Shown here: piece after piece, positions 23,521 through 34,680 of the stretch
How positions within the stretch are numbered: the first letter of the stretch is position 1
Layout of the letters: each line of letters starts with the position of its first letter
Assembly (NCBI GenBank): GCA_032719365.1
Contig: CM064872.1
Location: 25,090,140-25,154,139, forward strand
Origin: Prinsepia uniflora
Lineage: Eukaryota > Streptophyta > Magnoliopsida > Rosales > Rosaceae
Reading direction: 5' to 3'
Length of the DNA: 64,000 bases
Notes under the pieces: generated by a model
Databases searched by the model: none
Told to the model about the DNA's origin: nothing
Seen by the model: only the letters and a program-made list of their open reading frames with translations
Position numbers and translations under genes: made by a program

Positions 23521-26155
23521 ACGACCAAACTTCCAGCTCATCCACTATGCGATTCCGACAGCCACAGCCTCCCATTTTTGGTTCCTCGGCCTCACAATGA
23601 CCCAACAAACACAACCCAAACATCAAAATGAACCCAAACGTCCAAAACTTAAAACCCAAATCCAAGACCACAGTTACCTTGTTTTTCGTGATTCCTCCGT
23701 CGTCCACGGCAGCTCAGTCACCCTTGACAGGACCGCCCCCAAAGGGACATTGATAACCGTGCCCGATCCTGCTCCTGTTTGGCAAGTCGACTGAAATTCC
23801 CAAATTTCCCTCAGTGCTTGCCAAACAAATCTCAAAGTCAAATCAAATCACATTTCAAATTCCAAAGTCAAGGCATCAAAACCATGATCAAAACACAATA
23901 TACTCGAAATCTCGTAAAACGCGGAAAACCGTAATAATCTCGAAATACGTATCAAAACCGTAGGTCATACTCACAATCATAATCAAAACATCCTTAAAAC
24001 ATCATACTCACAAATCATGTAAAATCGTTCATCAAACCATCATCACAGCATAAGAGAAACCATAGTCTCGAAATATATGCAGTTACGTATTGCATACCAA
24101 AATACGTATAAATACAAAAATCGTAATTATTACAAGTCATAATCATAATCATAGAAATCATAGAAACATTTATGCATGCATTAAATTTTGAAAGCAAAGT
24201 CCACTCACACACCGTCCATAACGCCCGTTTTCGCGCTGCACGCGTTTCTGTAATTTCCGACAATTTCCAGAAATCTCAAATCCTGTCCGAAATCATTCTT
24301 TAGTGTCACTAAGGAATCAAATAACAGCATACTAATTTCCCATAATTTTTCGGGAATTAAATGTTAGTTAAAACGTAACATAAACTTTCGGACCCTCGAA
24401 ACAACATTGAAACGGTATCCGATTAATTCGAAATCAGCACTAAAATGTTCGTTACATTGTGTAGGACAAAAGTCGTGTTGAACTCACCTTGAGAATTGGG
24501 CCCACGCGCCCTCAAACGCAGCCGCTTGCGGTTGCGCGTGAAACTCATGCGCCTGCTACAGTGCCTGCACAGTCGTCTTCCTCACCCGACCAGCCTGCAA
24601 ACGGGTTGTTCAACCCGCGACACAACCCGGTTAAATCTCTGGCAATTCCCACTTAAATCCTTTACTTGAAACATCGAATAGCACCGTTAGAGTCCCAATT
24701 AAGGTTCTGTAAACCTAATTACACACATCAAGCCTTTAATCCAACATTTCTCTCAAGATCAAACACACGGTCTTAACTTTTGAAACTTACTCAAATCAGC
24801 TTGGTTTTCTAATTAAATGATACAGAAGCTTCATGAGACCTTAACAAACATTAAACCGAAACCAATTTCATGAATCCTTACCTGTAGGTAGTCGTCCTCA
24901 ACCATGAAAATTCCCAGAACCAGTGGCTTCTGTTCTTGGCCAAACCGTGATCGATTCTCTTCACAATCGATACGGTTGAACTCCAAATGGTCCCAGAAGA
25001 CTATTTCAATCCTTGTTTTTGTCCTTCTCGACTCACAAATCAATAATTGATTTTCCCTCCAATTTTCCCAATTTCTCCGAACTCTGTTTTCTCTCAAGCT
25101 CTCAGTCTCTCCTCATCAGAAATGACTCCCAAACACTTCTACCTCTCAGTTAATCGAACCATGCAGTAAACAACTCGTGCGAATCTCTCTGGCCTCTCTG
25201 GAATTTCTGTTTCCCGCATAGACCCAAAACCCAGTTTTAAAAATCCTCCCGTGCCCTGGTTATTTGTCCCAGCCATACCAAGATGCTTCCATTACCTCAA
25301 AACCATTAAACAATTCCTTGAATCAGAGAAAGGTTTAAAAAATTCCTTGATCAGAGAACAGATTAAACAATTGCACAACATTCCCACGGCTGTTTCGAAC
25401 TGGACCTTGGCAAATTACCAATTTTCCCTTCTGCACAAAATTACCAAAATGCCCCTCCTCTTCCTAGACCCATAACTCAACCGTCCAATGTCCATTTTCA
25501 GCGTGTCGCCTGTCCACGGAATCAGGGCATCGAGACCTACCTAACGGTCCTCGAATTGTGTGGAAATCAGTTGTCAATCAAAAAGTCAACATTTTCCCCC
25601 TTTCGTCCTAATTACGAAAATGCCCTTGAATTTCCGAACGTCATAACTTCCTCCTTGAATGTCAGAATCGGGCGTACCACCTGTCTATGAACTCGTGACG
25701 TCCCGAACTACGTCACAGTCATCGGTTAAAGTCCGTTTGACTGCCCGACCTAAAAGTCAACCGTTCGCCGATTACCTAGGGGCAAAATCGTCCTTTTCTT
25801 CAAATTTTCCAAATTTCCCTTTTTTGAACGTCCGGGTCATTACAGCCCTACCATCCTCTTTCCGTCTCTCAAGCTCCCTCCCTCACTCTGTCTCTCTCTC
25901 AAGTCATCAGATGGACATGGGAGGAAGAAATGAAATGCGTTTGGGTGTGAACGGTTTAAGAACAAAGAAGAATGAAGATGATGGTAATGCATGTATATAT
26001 GGAAATGGGCCATATGATGGGTGACAAGCGTCACTCATCCTATGGTCCGAAGTTGACATTTTGGGGCCCACAAAAGACAATAATTTAAAACCCGTGCAAC
26101 TGTGAATAGTTCATGGGACCTTCTGTGACCCATAACTTTCTTGTACGATAACACA
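23521..26155 (-). repeat. Reverse LTR fragment split by a solo LTR
   Basis: Pieces 23521-23724 and 25845-26155 are collinear with the reverse LTR at 14100-14600; both share 'acttccagctcatcc', 'cctcccatttttt' and 'gtctctcaagctccct'. A solo LTR separates them. Both outer ends are truncated. Confidence 0.7.
23725..25844 (-). mobile_element. Solo LTR, reverse, imperfect TSD
   Basis: This 2120-bp LTR runs on the minus strand from TGTAATGACCCGG to the terminus at 23725 (plus strand TGACAGGACCG). Flanking 5-mers are ACCCT (23720-23724) and GCCCT (25845-25849), one transition apart. It has GTCCACTCAC at 24199, ATGCATGC at 24172 and W-box cores at 25581 and 25752. A reading frame at 24831-25097 has no domain. 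Confidence 0.8.
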
Positions 26156-26717
26156 TTCCATCAACTCAAAATACGTGCAACAGTTCTCAACTTGAAAATA
26201 GTATTAAATTGTTTAAGACCTCGATAAGTCGATAAAATCATCACACAAGATCACAACTAACAACACAAGAACAACACATCAATCCACACAGTCAATCCAT
26301 AACCAATATCAGCACAGAACTCACATATAGTCAAGTTATCATCAACACATAAGCACAGCATCAATCATCACATCATAAAGACACTACTAGTAGGCCATCA
26401 CATACTCACCTAGGATTTGGAACCACAGGCTCGACATCCGAGTGTTACTCAGGATTTGGAGCCTCTAGCTCGACGTCTGAGTCGCCATCATAATACCAGC
26501 CTCAGGATTCGGAGTCCCGGGCTCGACGTCAGCGACTCACATCCAATCCACACAATCATTGCACATATAATCGATTCCAATCAAAATCATAATCTGCAAT
26601 AAAATAGTAATAAATATTCGTAAAATCACCGAAAATCCATATAAAATCCCAATCACTTCAATATCACCAAAATCACATAAGAATACATTTAAACAATGTA
26701 ATTATGCATGTATAATA
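26156..26717. repeat. LTR-like remnant with three dispersed repeats
   Basis: No gene is seen. It is A/C-rich on the plus strand like the inter-box part of reverse LTRs. Three related 30-bp phrases of the form AGGATTyGGAr...GCTCGACrTC lie at about 26412, 26453 and 26512. Boundaries are unclear. Confidence 0.45.
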
Positions 26718-27184
26718 TGTAACGACCCGGAAATTCAAAAAAGAAAATTTAGAAAATTTGAAGGAAAATGACGATTTTACCCTTGGAATTGGGCGAACGG
26801 TTTACTTTTGGTTCGAGCGGTCAAATGGACTTTGACCGATGACCGTGATGTAGTTTGGGACGTCACGAGTTCATAGACAGGTGGCACGCCCAATTCCGAC
26901 ATTCGAGGAGAAAGTTATGATGTTCAGAAGTTTAAGGGTAATTTGGTAAATTGGTTAAAAAGGGGCCATTTGTTGACTTTTTGATCCGGACCGTGTTTGG
27001 ACTTTCCGTCAGTACCGTTGGGTAGTTCTCGAGGCGCTGAATCCGTAGACAGGCGGCATGCATCAATCGGGGTTCAAATGAACAAGTTATAGGCTTGAGA
27101 AAGTGAAGGGCAATTTGGTAATTTGTCAAAGAGGGGTAAAATGGTAATTTGACTGGGTTTTGATGAGTTGTACGGCTGTGATTG

Positions 27185-27189
27185 CTGAT
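27185..27189. repeat. Target-site duplication, left copy
   Basis: CTGAT, matched exactly at 37598-37602 on the other side of the chromovirus. Confidence 0.95.
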
Positions 27190-30106
27190 TGTCAGGACCC
27201 ATCCCAAATATCACCTCGATACTCGGGATGAACCCTGCTCCCGTCTGACAATCACACTTACAACACCAAAAATAAACTTAATACAACTATAAGCATAACC
27301 ATCAGACGAAGGAGTAAATATATACAACAGTAAGTCAGAGCATAGTTCTACAAAATGGGCACCAAAAGTCCTACAAGTCTAAGTCCGCAACGGAAGAACG
27401 TCGGAAGCCCTATGCCTCGATATCTGTCTCAACGTTCACCCCAGCGCTATCACCACGACCTGGAGGGAAATTAAAAACAAAAGGTGTGAGTGGACCAAAA
27501 GGAATGAAAGTTTTAAAACCGTTTACCAGCAAATCAAAGTAAGGAAATAAAATCATTTGTTCCCTCCGGTTTAAAACCAGGCATGCTAATGAAGTATTAG
27601 AAAAGTCATAATATGAAACATCATAAGAAACAGAAACACTATAAAACCAATCATAAGAAACAGATACACTATAAAACATCATAAGAAACCAGAGTATAAC
27701 CCGATCAAACCTGCTGGACCTATCCGAGTCTTTAAACTCAACCAGGCCTCACATATTAATCCGAGTCTTTAAACTCCCGAGTCTTTAAACTCAATAGGCC
27801 TATGGGGGTAATATCGTAATATCCAAGTCTTTAAACTCCCGAGTCTTTAAACTCAATCCGGGCCTGTCCCCCATCAATATCAATCCGGGTCTTTAAACCC
27901 ATATCCAGATCCAGCAAATCCAATCCATATCCAGTATAAAACCAATTCAAAATCCATCGCCAAATCCGAATTCGAAATCCCCGGTTCGAAGCCCTTCCGG
28001 CGTTCAGAACCGACATTCCGAACCCAAATCCGGAAAAAGATCCATGTTCATAGTAAAACCATAGGAAAATCCCAAAATCATATTCCACGACCTATTTACC
28101 ATCATCAGAAAACGTTTTTAGGTTAAATTTCTGAATTATAACATCAAACTCTGAAAACCCGCTTTTCCTCGAAAAACGTGCAAAATCCCGAAAACGTCTC
28201 GAAAAACGTGCAAACATCTCAATCACGTATAATCATCATCAGGACATAAAAACACACCTAGAAATCATAAAACAGTAATTAAAACAGTTTGGCATGCTCG
28301 GAAGTAAGAAAGAGTCCACTCACAGTTTACAACACGTCACTCGCGCTCCGTGCGCTCCTCAACCGTCTCTGGCGTCTCCCGTCCTGTCCAAAGATACCAA
28401 ATAGGGTCACAACAACATCAAGGATACCTTCCCTATTTTCCCCAATTTTTCGGGAATTTAATCATATTTTAATCTGAAACCCTAAACCGTACGGATTCCC
28501 GAACCATTCCGTAACACCGTCCGCTTAACCCGAAAACTGTACCATTGGATTCCTTAGGACATTTAGGGCTAAACTCATGTTGGACGCTTGACCGGATTCC
28601 TCCCCACGCGCCCCCACGCGCCGCCCAAAGTGGCTGCGCGTGGGCCTCACGCGCCTGCTACAGTGTATCTTCAACCTCGAGTCACCCGGTTCAACTGTGT
28701 TGAACCGGCGTGACCGGTTCTCCTCCGTTCCTCTACCATTCTTCCCCATTTCAATTCCATTAGCTTCGTCCAGTCCCCTGCAACCAAACCCAGTCCTAAA
28801 ATCCAGAAATCACGGCCTGAAACCCCTCGTCTTCAACCTCGAAAAACACTGCCCGTGAGCTCTGTTTTCCTTCCCGGCCGTCCACTGCTTCCCCCTTCAC
28901 GGTGGTGATACCAGCACCTTCCTAGGACCCTACTTAGTCCTACCCAACTCACAGAATTCGTCGATTCATCCCCGAAGTCCACGACTTCAAGTTTGAAGTC
29001 ACGGCCAAAAACAGAGTATTGGGTACTCGCCGTCGACTGAGCCCCGCCGTGTACGCCCCCGTCACGGCAGCCATCACAAACCAATCCTAAGACCTCCCTG
29101 AACAACACCCTGACCTCCTAATCCCTCGACTCTAAGCCCAACTCCACGACTCTTCAAATGAAAATCCACAAAAAAAACAGGGCAAAAGCAATTACCTTTC
29201 GATTCCGGCGCCGCCGTGAGAACCGTCACCCACCACGGTGCTCGTGGGACTCCCCTAAACCTCCTGAGTCTCCTAGTGCCTTGAATCCGTCCACCACACA
29301 ACACAACAGCCACCACCGTCCACGGCCTCCTCTGTTTCTTCCACTTATCCAACAGTCCACCACGTCGCCTCCGTGCACGGTTGCACCACCAGACCACGAT
29401 CACCTGCTCCTCCGTACCTCACTGTCTCTCTCTTGACTCACACTTCACTCTCCCTAGCATCCAAATCGATCACCGCCTCACCCCAATCTTCTCTCTGTTT
29501 TCTGTTTCCTTCGAAATTGTGCACGGTTCAAAAACGAACCAAGTGTGGCCGTGCACACTTTAGACACCTCCAGAAGCCTCTGGCTTCTCACCACGTGTCC
29601 ACCAGCTATAGGCCAGCCCAAAAATATCTGCCACTTGCCCTTATCTGATTGGGCTGAGGGAAAATGACCAAAATGCCCCTCCTGCACAAAATTACCATTT
29701 TGCCCTTAGACTTTCCAGACCCGTATCTTTTCTGTCCGACGTCCGATGACAGCGTGCCGCCTGTCGTTGAACTCAGGACGTCGAGACCTATCCAACGGTC
29801 CTCGGTCTACTTGAAAATCACAAATCCTCAAAAAAGTCAACATTTCCTCCATTAACTCAAAATTACGGTAACGCCCCCAACCTACCGTACATCATAACTT
29901 TTCCTCCGGTTGTCCGAATCGAACCTGCCGCCTGTCTACGGACTCGTGACGTCCTAACCTACGTCATGGTCAAAGGCTAACACTCATCCAATCGATAGTA
30001 CAAAAAGTCAACTTTTCGTTTACTATTCACAAGGGCAAAATCGTCCTTTTTACAAAACTTCACAAAAATTACATTTTTACCCTTCCCGTAGGTACGGGTT
30101 GTTACA
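27190..30106 (-). repeat. 3' LTR of the chromovirus
   Basis: This 2917-bp copy is downstream in element sense. It carries derived bases at 27201 (A), 29733 (T) and 29967 (T) relative to the other LTR. It holds GTGAGTGGAC at 27486, GTCCACTCAC at 28314, the GCGCGTG hairpin near 28634 and W-box cores at 29832 and 30003. Several short frames occur identically in both LTRs and are not genes. Confidence 0.95.
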
Positions 30107-30122
30107 ATCTACCCCCCTAAAA
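30107..30122 (-). other. Polypurine tract of the chromovirus
   Basis: The minus strand reads TTTTAGGGGGGTAGAT directly before the 3' LTR start (TGTAAC). This is the plus-strand priming site. Confidence 0.85.
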
Positions 30123-30141
30123 ATAATTTCGTCCCCGAAAT

Positions 30142-33100
30142 TCAGTGAAATAAGTAAGGGTACTGTTCTCGCATCAAGGCCTCGGGTTCCCAAGTAGCTT
30201 CTTCGACCTGATGATTTCTCCACAATACCTTCACTAAGGGAACCGTCTTCCTTCGCAACACTTTATCCTTCCGATCCAAGATTGCAACAGGTTGCTCTTC
30301 AAAACTCAAGTCTTCCCTCAGTTCCACGGGTTGTGCTTCTAAAACATGCGAATCATCTCGAATATATTTCCGAAGCATAGAAACATGAAAGACATTATGT
30401 ACCTTTTCTAAATCTGCTGGTAAGGCCAACCGATAAGCTACAGGACCAATCCGCTCCAAGATCTCATACGGTCCAATGTAACGAGGACTCAACTTCCCTC
30501 GTCTGCCAAATCGTACAATTCCTTTCCAAGGAGATAGCTTCAGGAAAACCCAGTCTCCAACAGCAAACTCCAAATCCCTGATCCTACGGTCAGCATAGCT
30601 CTTTTGGCGGTCCTGCGCTGCCTTCAATCGATCCCTAATCAATGACACTTTTTCCTGAGTAAGCTCCACCAGCTCAGAAGTAGTCAACCTCCTCTCACCA
30701 ACCTCAGTCCAACACAGTGGAGTCCGACACTGCCGCCCATACAAAGCCTCGTAAGGAGCCATCCCAATGCTCTCCTGAAAACTATTATTGTAGGCGAACT
30801 CCATCAAAGGCAGATGTGATTCCCAAGTACCCTGAAACTGAAGCACACAAGCTCGCATCATATCCTCGAGAATCTGAATAGTCCGCTCAGACTGCCCATC
30901 AGTCTGAGGATGAAAAGCAGTACTGAAGTGTAATTTAGTCCCAAAAGCTTCCTGTAAGCTCTGCCAAAATCGAGAAGTGAATCTCGGATCTCTATCAGAT
31001 ACTATCGACTCCGGAGTACCATGCAATCGAATAATCTCATTAATAAACAACTGTGCAAACTGTTCCAACCTGAAGTTCTCCCGTACTGGCAAGAAATGAG
31101 CAGACTTCGTAAGTCGATCCACAATAACCCACACACCATCGTGTCCCTTCGGTGTTCTCGGAAGCTTGAACACAAAATCCATAGTCAGGTGATCCCATTT
31201 CCACTCGGGAATCGGCAAAGGTTGCATTGCTCCATAAGGCCTCTGCCGCTCGGCTTTTACCTGTTGACAAATCAAGCATCTACTGACATACTCTGCAATT
31301 CCACGTTTCATCCCTGACCACCAGTAATGCTCTCGAAGTGTACGATACATCTTGGTCCCACCAGGATGCATCGCATAAGCTGAACAGTGAGCCTCATCTA
31401 GTATCACCTTCTTCAAAACTTCATCCTCAGGTACACACAACCGTCCATTCTTAACCAAGGCTCCATCCTCACGAATCTCAAAATCCTGTCTTTCTCCAGC
31501 CTCGACCTCAATCCGAATGATGCCCAGAATAGGGTCCTCAAACTGAGCATCAATCACCTGATCAATCAAAACGAGTCGCACATGGAAACTCGCTAGGAGT
31601 GCTCCCTGATCATCCACAGTCAACTCTACTCCCAACCTACGGAGCTCAACCAGCAAAGGTAACCGTACTGTCCTCAGATGCGACAAGGATCCAGCTGACT
31701 TCCTGCTCAAAGCATCGGCTACCACATTAGCCTTCCCTGGATGATACTCAATAGTACAGTCGTAGTCCTTAAGTAACTCCAACCAACGGCGCTGTCTCAG
31801 ATTCAATTCCTTTTGAGTGAACAAATACTTCAAACTCTTGTGGTCCGTGAAGATCCTGCATTTCTCACCGTACAAGTAATGTCGCCAAATCTTCAATGCA
31901 TGAACCACCGCAGCCAGTTCCAAGTCATGTGTAGGGTAGTTCACCTCATGGGGTTTCAATTGCCGGGAAGCATAGGCAATCACTTTCCCGTGCTGCATCA
32001 AGACACAACCCAAACCTTGTAAAGAAGCGTCATTGTACACCTCGAATTCCCCACTATCATCTGGAAGGGCTAACACAGGAGCAGATGTCAACCGCCTTTT
32101 AAGCTCCTGGAAACTCTGTTCACAGTTCTCATCCCACTCAAACCGAACTCCCTTCCGTGTCAACCTCGTCAACGGTGCTGCAAGAATAGAAAAGCCCTCA
32201 ATAAAACGCCGGTAATACCCTGCCAAACCCAGAAAACTTCGAATTTTCGTCACCGTCTTAGGCTGTTCCCAATTGGCTACCGCCTCAACTTTCTGAGGAT
32301 CCACACGAATGCCCTCGGCCGAAATCACATGGCCAAGAAATCCAACACTAGTCAACCAGAACTGACACTTACTGAGCTTCGCATACAACTGATGCTCCCT
32401 CAACGTTTTAAGCACGATCCTCAGATGTTTCTCATGCGCCTTCGTACTCTTCGAATACACCAAAATATCATCAATGAAAACAATCACAAAACGATCCAAG
32501 TAGGGCCGGAACACTCGGTTCATAAGGTCCATAAAAGCTGCTGGGGCATTAGTCAAACCAAAAGGCATCACCACAAACTCATAGTGACGGTACCTGGTCC
32601 GGAAAGCTGTCTTCGGTATATCCTCCTCTTTAACCCTTAACTGGTGATAGCTGGAGCGAAGATCAATCTTCGAGAAATACTGTGCTCCCTTGAGCTGGTC
32701 AAACAAATCATCAATCCGGGGTAGGGGGTACTTATTCCGAATAGTTACCTTATTCAGTTGCCTATAATCCACACACAATCTCAATCCTCCATCCTTTTTC
32801 TTGACAAACAAAACAGGTGCTCCCCAAGGTGACGTACTCGGTCGAATGAATCCTGTATCGACCAACTCTTGCAACTGGGCCTTAAGTTCCCTCAATTCGG
32901 CAGGTGCCATACGGTAAGGAGTCTGAGAAATAGGTTGTGTACCTGGTAAAAGCTCAATCGTAAACTCAAGATCTCGGTGTGGGGGTAGTCCTGGCAACTC
33001 CTCGGGAAAAACATCGGGAAACTCCCGTACCACTGGTATATCCTTCGCCCTCTCTAGCGTAGCACGCGTATCCACCACATGAGCTAAATAACCCTGGCAC

Positions 33101-34593
33101 CCCTTACGTAACAGTTTACTAGCCTCGAGTGCCGAAATAACTCTCGTAGGAAGTGCACGCTGATCCCCCTGGAATGTAGTCTCTGATAATCCGGGACTCC
33201 GAAAAGTCACTCTCCTATCGAAACATTCGATAGAAGCATGATGTCTCGTCAACCAGTCCATACCCAAGATCACATCAAAGTCCCGTAAGTCCAAGAGTAA
33301 CAAATCTGCCAGTAACTCCACCTGGCCTACCATTACCGGACACTCTCTCAAAACCTGAGTCACTACCAACACCTCCCCAATAGGTGTACTCACTCCTAAC
33401 GCCCAATCCAAAGTAGACACCTCCCTCTCCTTAACCAGACTACAACTCCGAGCTATAAATGAATGGGTAGCCCCGGGATCTATCAAAGTAAAAACAGTGT
33501 GACCAAGTATGGTGAGTGTACCTGTCACCACTCCCGGTGCTGACCTAGCCTCCTGCTGAGTCATCGCAAAAACTCGCGCCTGAGGTCCCGATGACCTACC
33601 GCGCCCTCTGGAACTGCTCGTGGCACCACCACCACCCCTAGGGCCTGCCGCCCCTGATACTGAAGCAGTACTCCGCCCGGGTTCTGCTGCACCTCTGCCT
33701 GCTCCACCCTCCGGAGCTAACAATGGGCACTCCCGACGGAAATGTCCTCGCTCTCCACAATAGAAGCAAGTGTCCCTACCGGGTCCACCGGTATGCCTCC
33801 CTGTAGAAGCCACTGAAGTCGCACTCGCCTGAGGAGTCGGCTGTGACCTAGCTCCTCGAAATCCTGAGCCCTGGAAACTGCCTGGTCTGCCATACCGGGC
33901 TCCACCAGCCGATATTGATCCACCAAAATTACCCCGTTTCGGGGGCCTCTGACTCGATGCTCCTGGAAATGACTGCTCTCGGCGTCGAACACTGCCCGAA
34001 TACTGTGGTCGAGCAGGTAAACTGGCCTCCACCCTGACAGCAGCATCAGACAACTCTCGGAATGTAGCAAAAGAGCCGGCTGTCACTATGGCCCTGATCT
34101 CTCCCCGGAGGCCCAACTCGAACCGGCGGCACTTCTCCGCCTCAGTCGCCACAAATGCAGGAGCAAAACGGGATAGCATCTGGAACCTCTGCTCATACTC
34201 AGCAACTGTCAAGTTTCCTTGCTTCAAGTGAAGGAATTCCGCTTCCTTCGCATCCCTAAAAGAACAGGGATAGTACTGATCTAGAAACCGCTCCCGAAAA
34301 GTCTCCCAGGTCACGGTATGTGCATCCCAGCCGGACAGTTCCAGCGTGTACCACCACTCGTAGGCAGCTCCATCCAACAGAAAAGTAGCTAACAATACCC
34401 GATCCTCGGGAGGACAGTGCATCACCCCAAAAATACGTTCTAGTCGGGTGATCCATCGGTGAGCTTCCTCGGGATCAGCCCCACCGCTGAACGTAGTAGC
34501 CCCAAGCCTCTGGGCTCTCTCGATCGAAGCGCTCTCAGTCCCTCTCGCCGCTTCATCTTCAGGTCGTGGAGAGGGTTCACGTCTCGGAGGCAT
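30142..34593 (-). CDS. Gag-Pol polyprotein of the Ty3/gypsy chromovirus
   Basis: The frame is 1483 codons from the first ATG (34593), with no stop or frameshift. Domains by residue: Retrotrans_gag about 45-165; CCHC zinc knuckle C276-C279-H284-C289; aspartic protease at 372-374, reading Asp-Pro-Gly where Asp-Ser/Thr-Gly is expected; reverse transcriptase about 545-745 with D644 and the IDD pair D708/D709; RNase H with D855, E892, D917, D960; integrase zinc site H1069, H1076, C1106, C1109; DD35E triad D1139, D1200, E1236; GPY module near 1374; chromodomain about 1435-1477. All other catalytic residues are in place. Gag and pol share one frame, as is common in this clade. The leader from primer-binding site to ATG is about 70 bp. 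The Pro in the protease site may block polyprotein maturation. Confidence 0.93.
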   Translation of the reverse strand: MPPRREPSPRPEDEAARGTESASIERAQRLGATTFSGGADPEEAHRWITRLERIFGVMHCPPEDRVLLATFLLDGAAYEWWYTLELSGWDAHTVTWETFRERFLDQYYPCSFRDAKEAEFLHLKQGNLTVAEYEQRFQMLSRFAPAFVATEAEKCRRFELGLRGEIRAIVTAGSFATFRELSDAAVRVEASLPARPQYSGSVRRREQSFPGASSQRPPKRGNFGGSISAGGARYGRPGSFQGSGFRGARSQPTPQASATSVASTGRHTGGPGRDTCFYCGERGHFRRECPLLAPEGGAGRGAAEPGRSTASVSGAAGPRGGGGATSSSRGRGRSSGPQARVFAMTQQEARSAPGVVTGTLTILGHTVFTLIDPGATHSFIARSCSLVKEREVSTLDWALGVSTPIGEVLVVTQVLRECPVMVGQVELLADLLLLDLRDFDVILGMDWLTRHHASIECFDRRVTFRSPGLSETTFQGDQRALPTRVISALEASKLLRKGCQGYLAHVVDTRATLERAKDIPVVREFPDVFPEELPGLPPHRDLEFTIELLPGTQPISQTPYRMAPAELRELKAQLQELVDTGFIRPSTSPWGAPVLFVKKKDGGLRLCVDYRQLNKVTIRNKYPLPRIDDLFDQLKGAQYFSKIDLRSSYHQLRVKEEDIPKTAFRTRYRHYEFVVMPFGLTNAPAAFMDLMNRVFRPYLDRFVIVFIDDILVYSKSTKAHEKHLRIVLKTLREHQLYAKLSKCQFWLTSVGFLGHVISAEGIRVDPQKVEAVANWEQPKTVTKIRSFLGLAGYYRRFIEGFSILAAPLTRLTRKGVRFEWDENCEQSFQELKRRLTSAPVLALPDDSGEFEVYNDASLQGLGCVLMQHGKVIAYASRQLKPHEVNYPTHDLELAAVVHALKIWRHYLYGEKCRIFTDHKSLKYLFTQKELNLRQRRWLELLKDYDCTIEYHPGKANVVADALSRKSAGSLSHLRTVRLPLLVELRRLGVELTVDDQGALLASFHVRLVLIDQVIDAQFEDPILGIIRIEVEAGERQDFEIREDGALVKNGRLCVPEDEVLKKVILDEAHCSAYAMHPGGTKMYRTLREHYWWSGMKRGIAEYVSRCLICQQVKAERQRPYGAMQPLPIPEWKWDHLTMDFVFKLPRTPKGHDGVWVIVDRLTKSAHFLPVRENFRLEQFAQLFINEIIRLHGTPESIVSDRDPRFTSRFWQSLQEAFGTKLHFSTAFHPQTDGQSERTIQILEDMMRACVLQFQGTWESHLPLMEFAYNNSFQESIGMAPYEALYGRQCRTPLCWTEVGERRLTTSELVELTQEKVSLIRDRLKAAQDRQKSYADRRIRDLEFAVGDWVFLKLSPWKGIVRFGRRGKLSPRYIGPYEILERIGPVAYRLALPADLEKVHNVFHVSMLRKYIRDDSHVLEAQPVELREDLSFEEQPVAILDRKDKVLRRKTVPLVKVLWRNHQVEEATWEPEALMREQYPYLFH

Positions 34594-34666
34594 GATCAAT
34601 CGTACGCTGAAAGAGGCATAGAGTTAGTATAACAACCTAGACCCAACACAAATTGACACAACCTAT

Positions 34667-34678
34667 GCTCTGATACCA
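34667..34678 (-). other. Primer-binding site of the chromovirus
   Basis: The minus strand reads TGGTATCAGAGC, two bases after the 5' LTR end, complementary to plant initiator tRNA-Met. It fixes the element's direction as leftward and the LTR at 34681-37597 as the 5' one. Confidence 0.92.
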
Positions 34679-34680
34679 AT

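Noticed and set aside
27410..29855. A set of small frames repeated exactly at 34901-37346, looking like duplicated genes
   Set aside because: They are the same LTR sequence seen twice; no domains, and identity comes from recent LTR synthesis.
31021..32640. Several plus-strand frames (31021-31317, 31813-32022, 32033-32215, 32329-32640)
   Set aside because: They lie antisense inside the intact gag-pol frame and have no domain; chance open frames.
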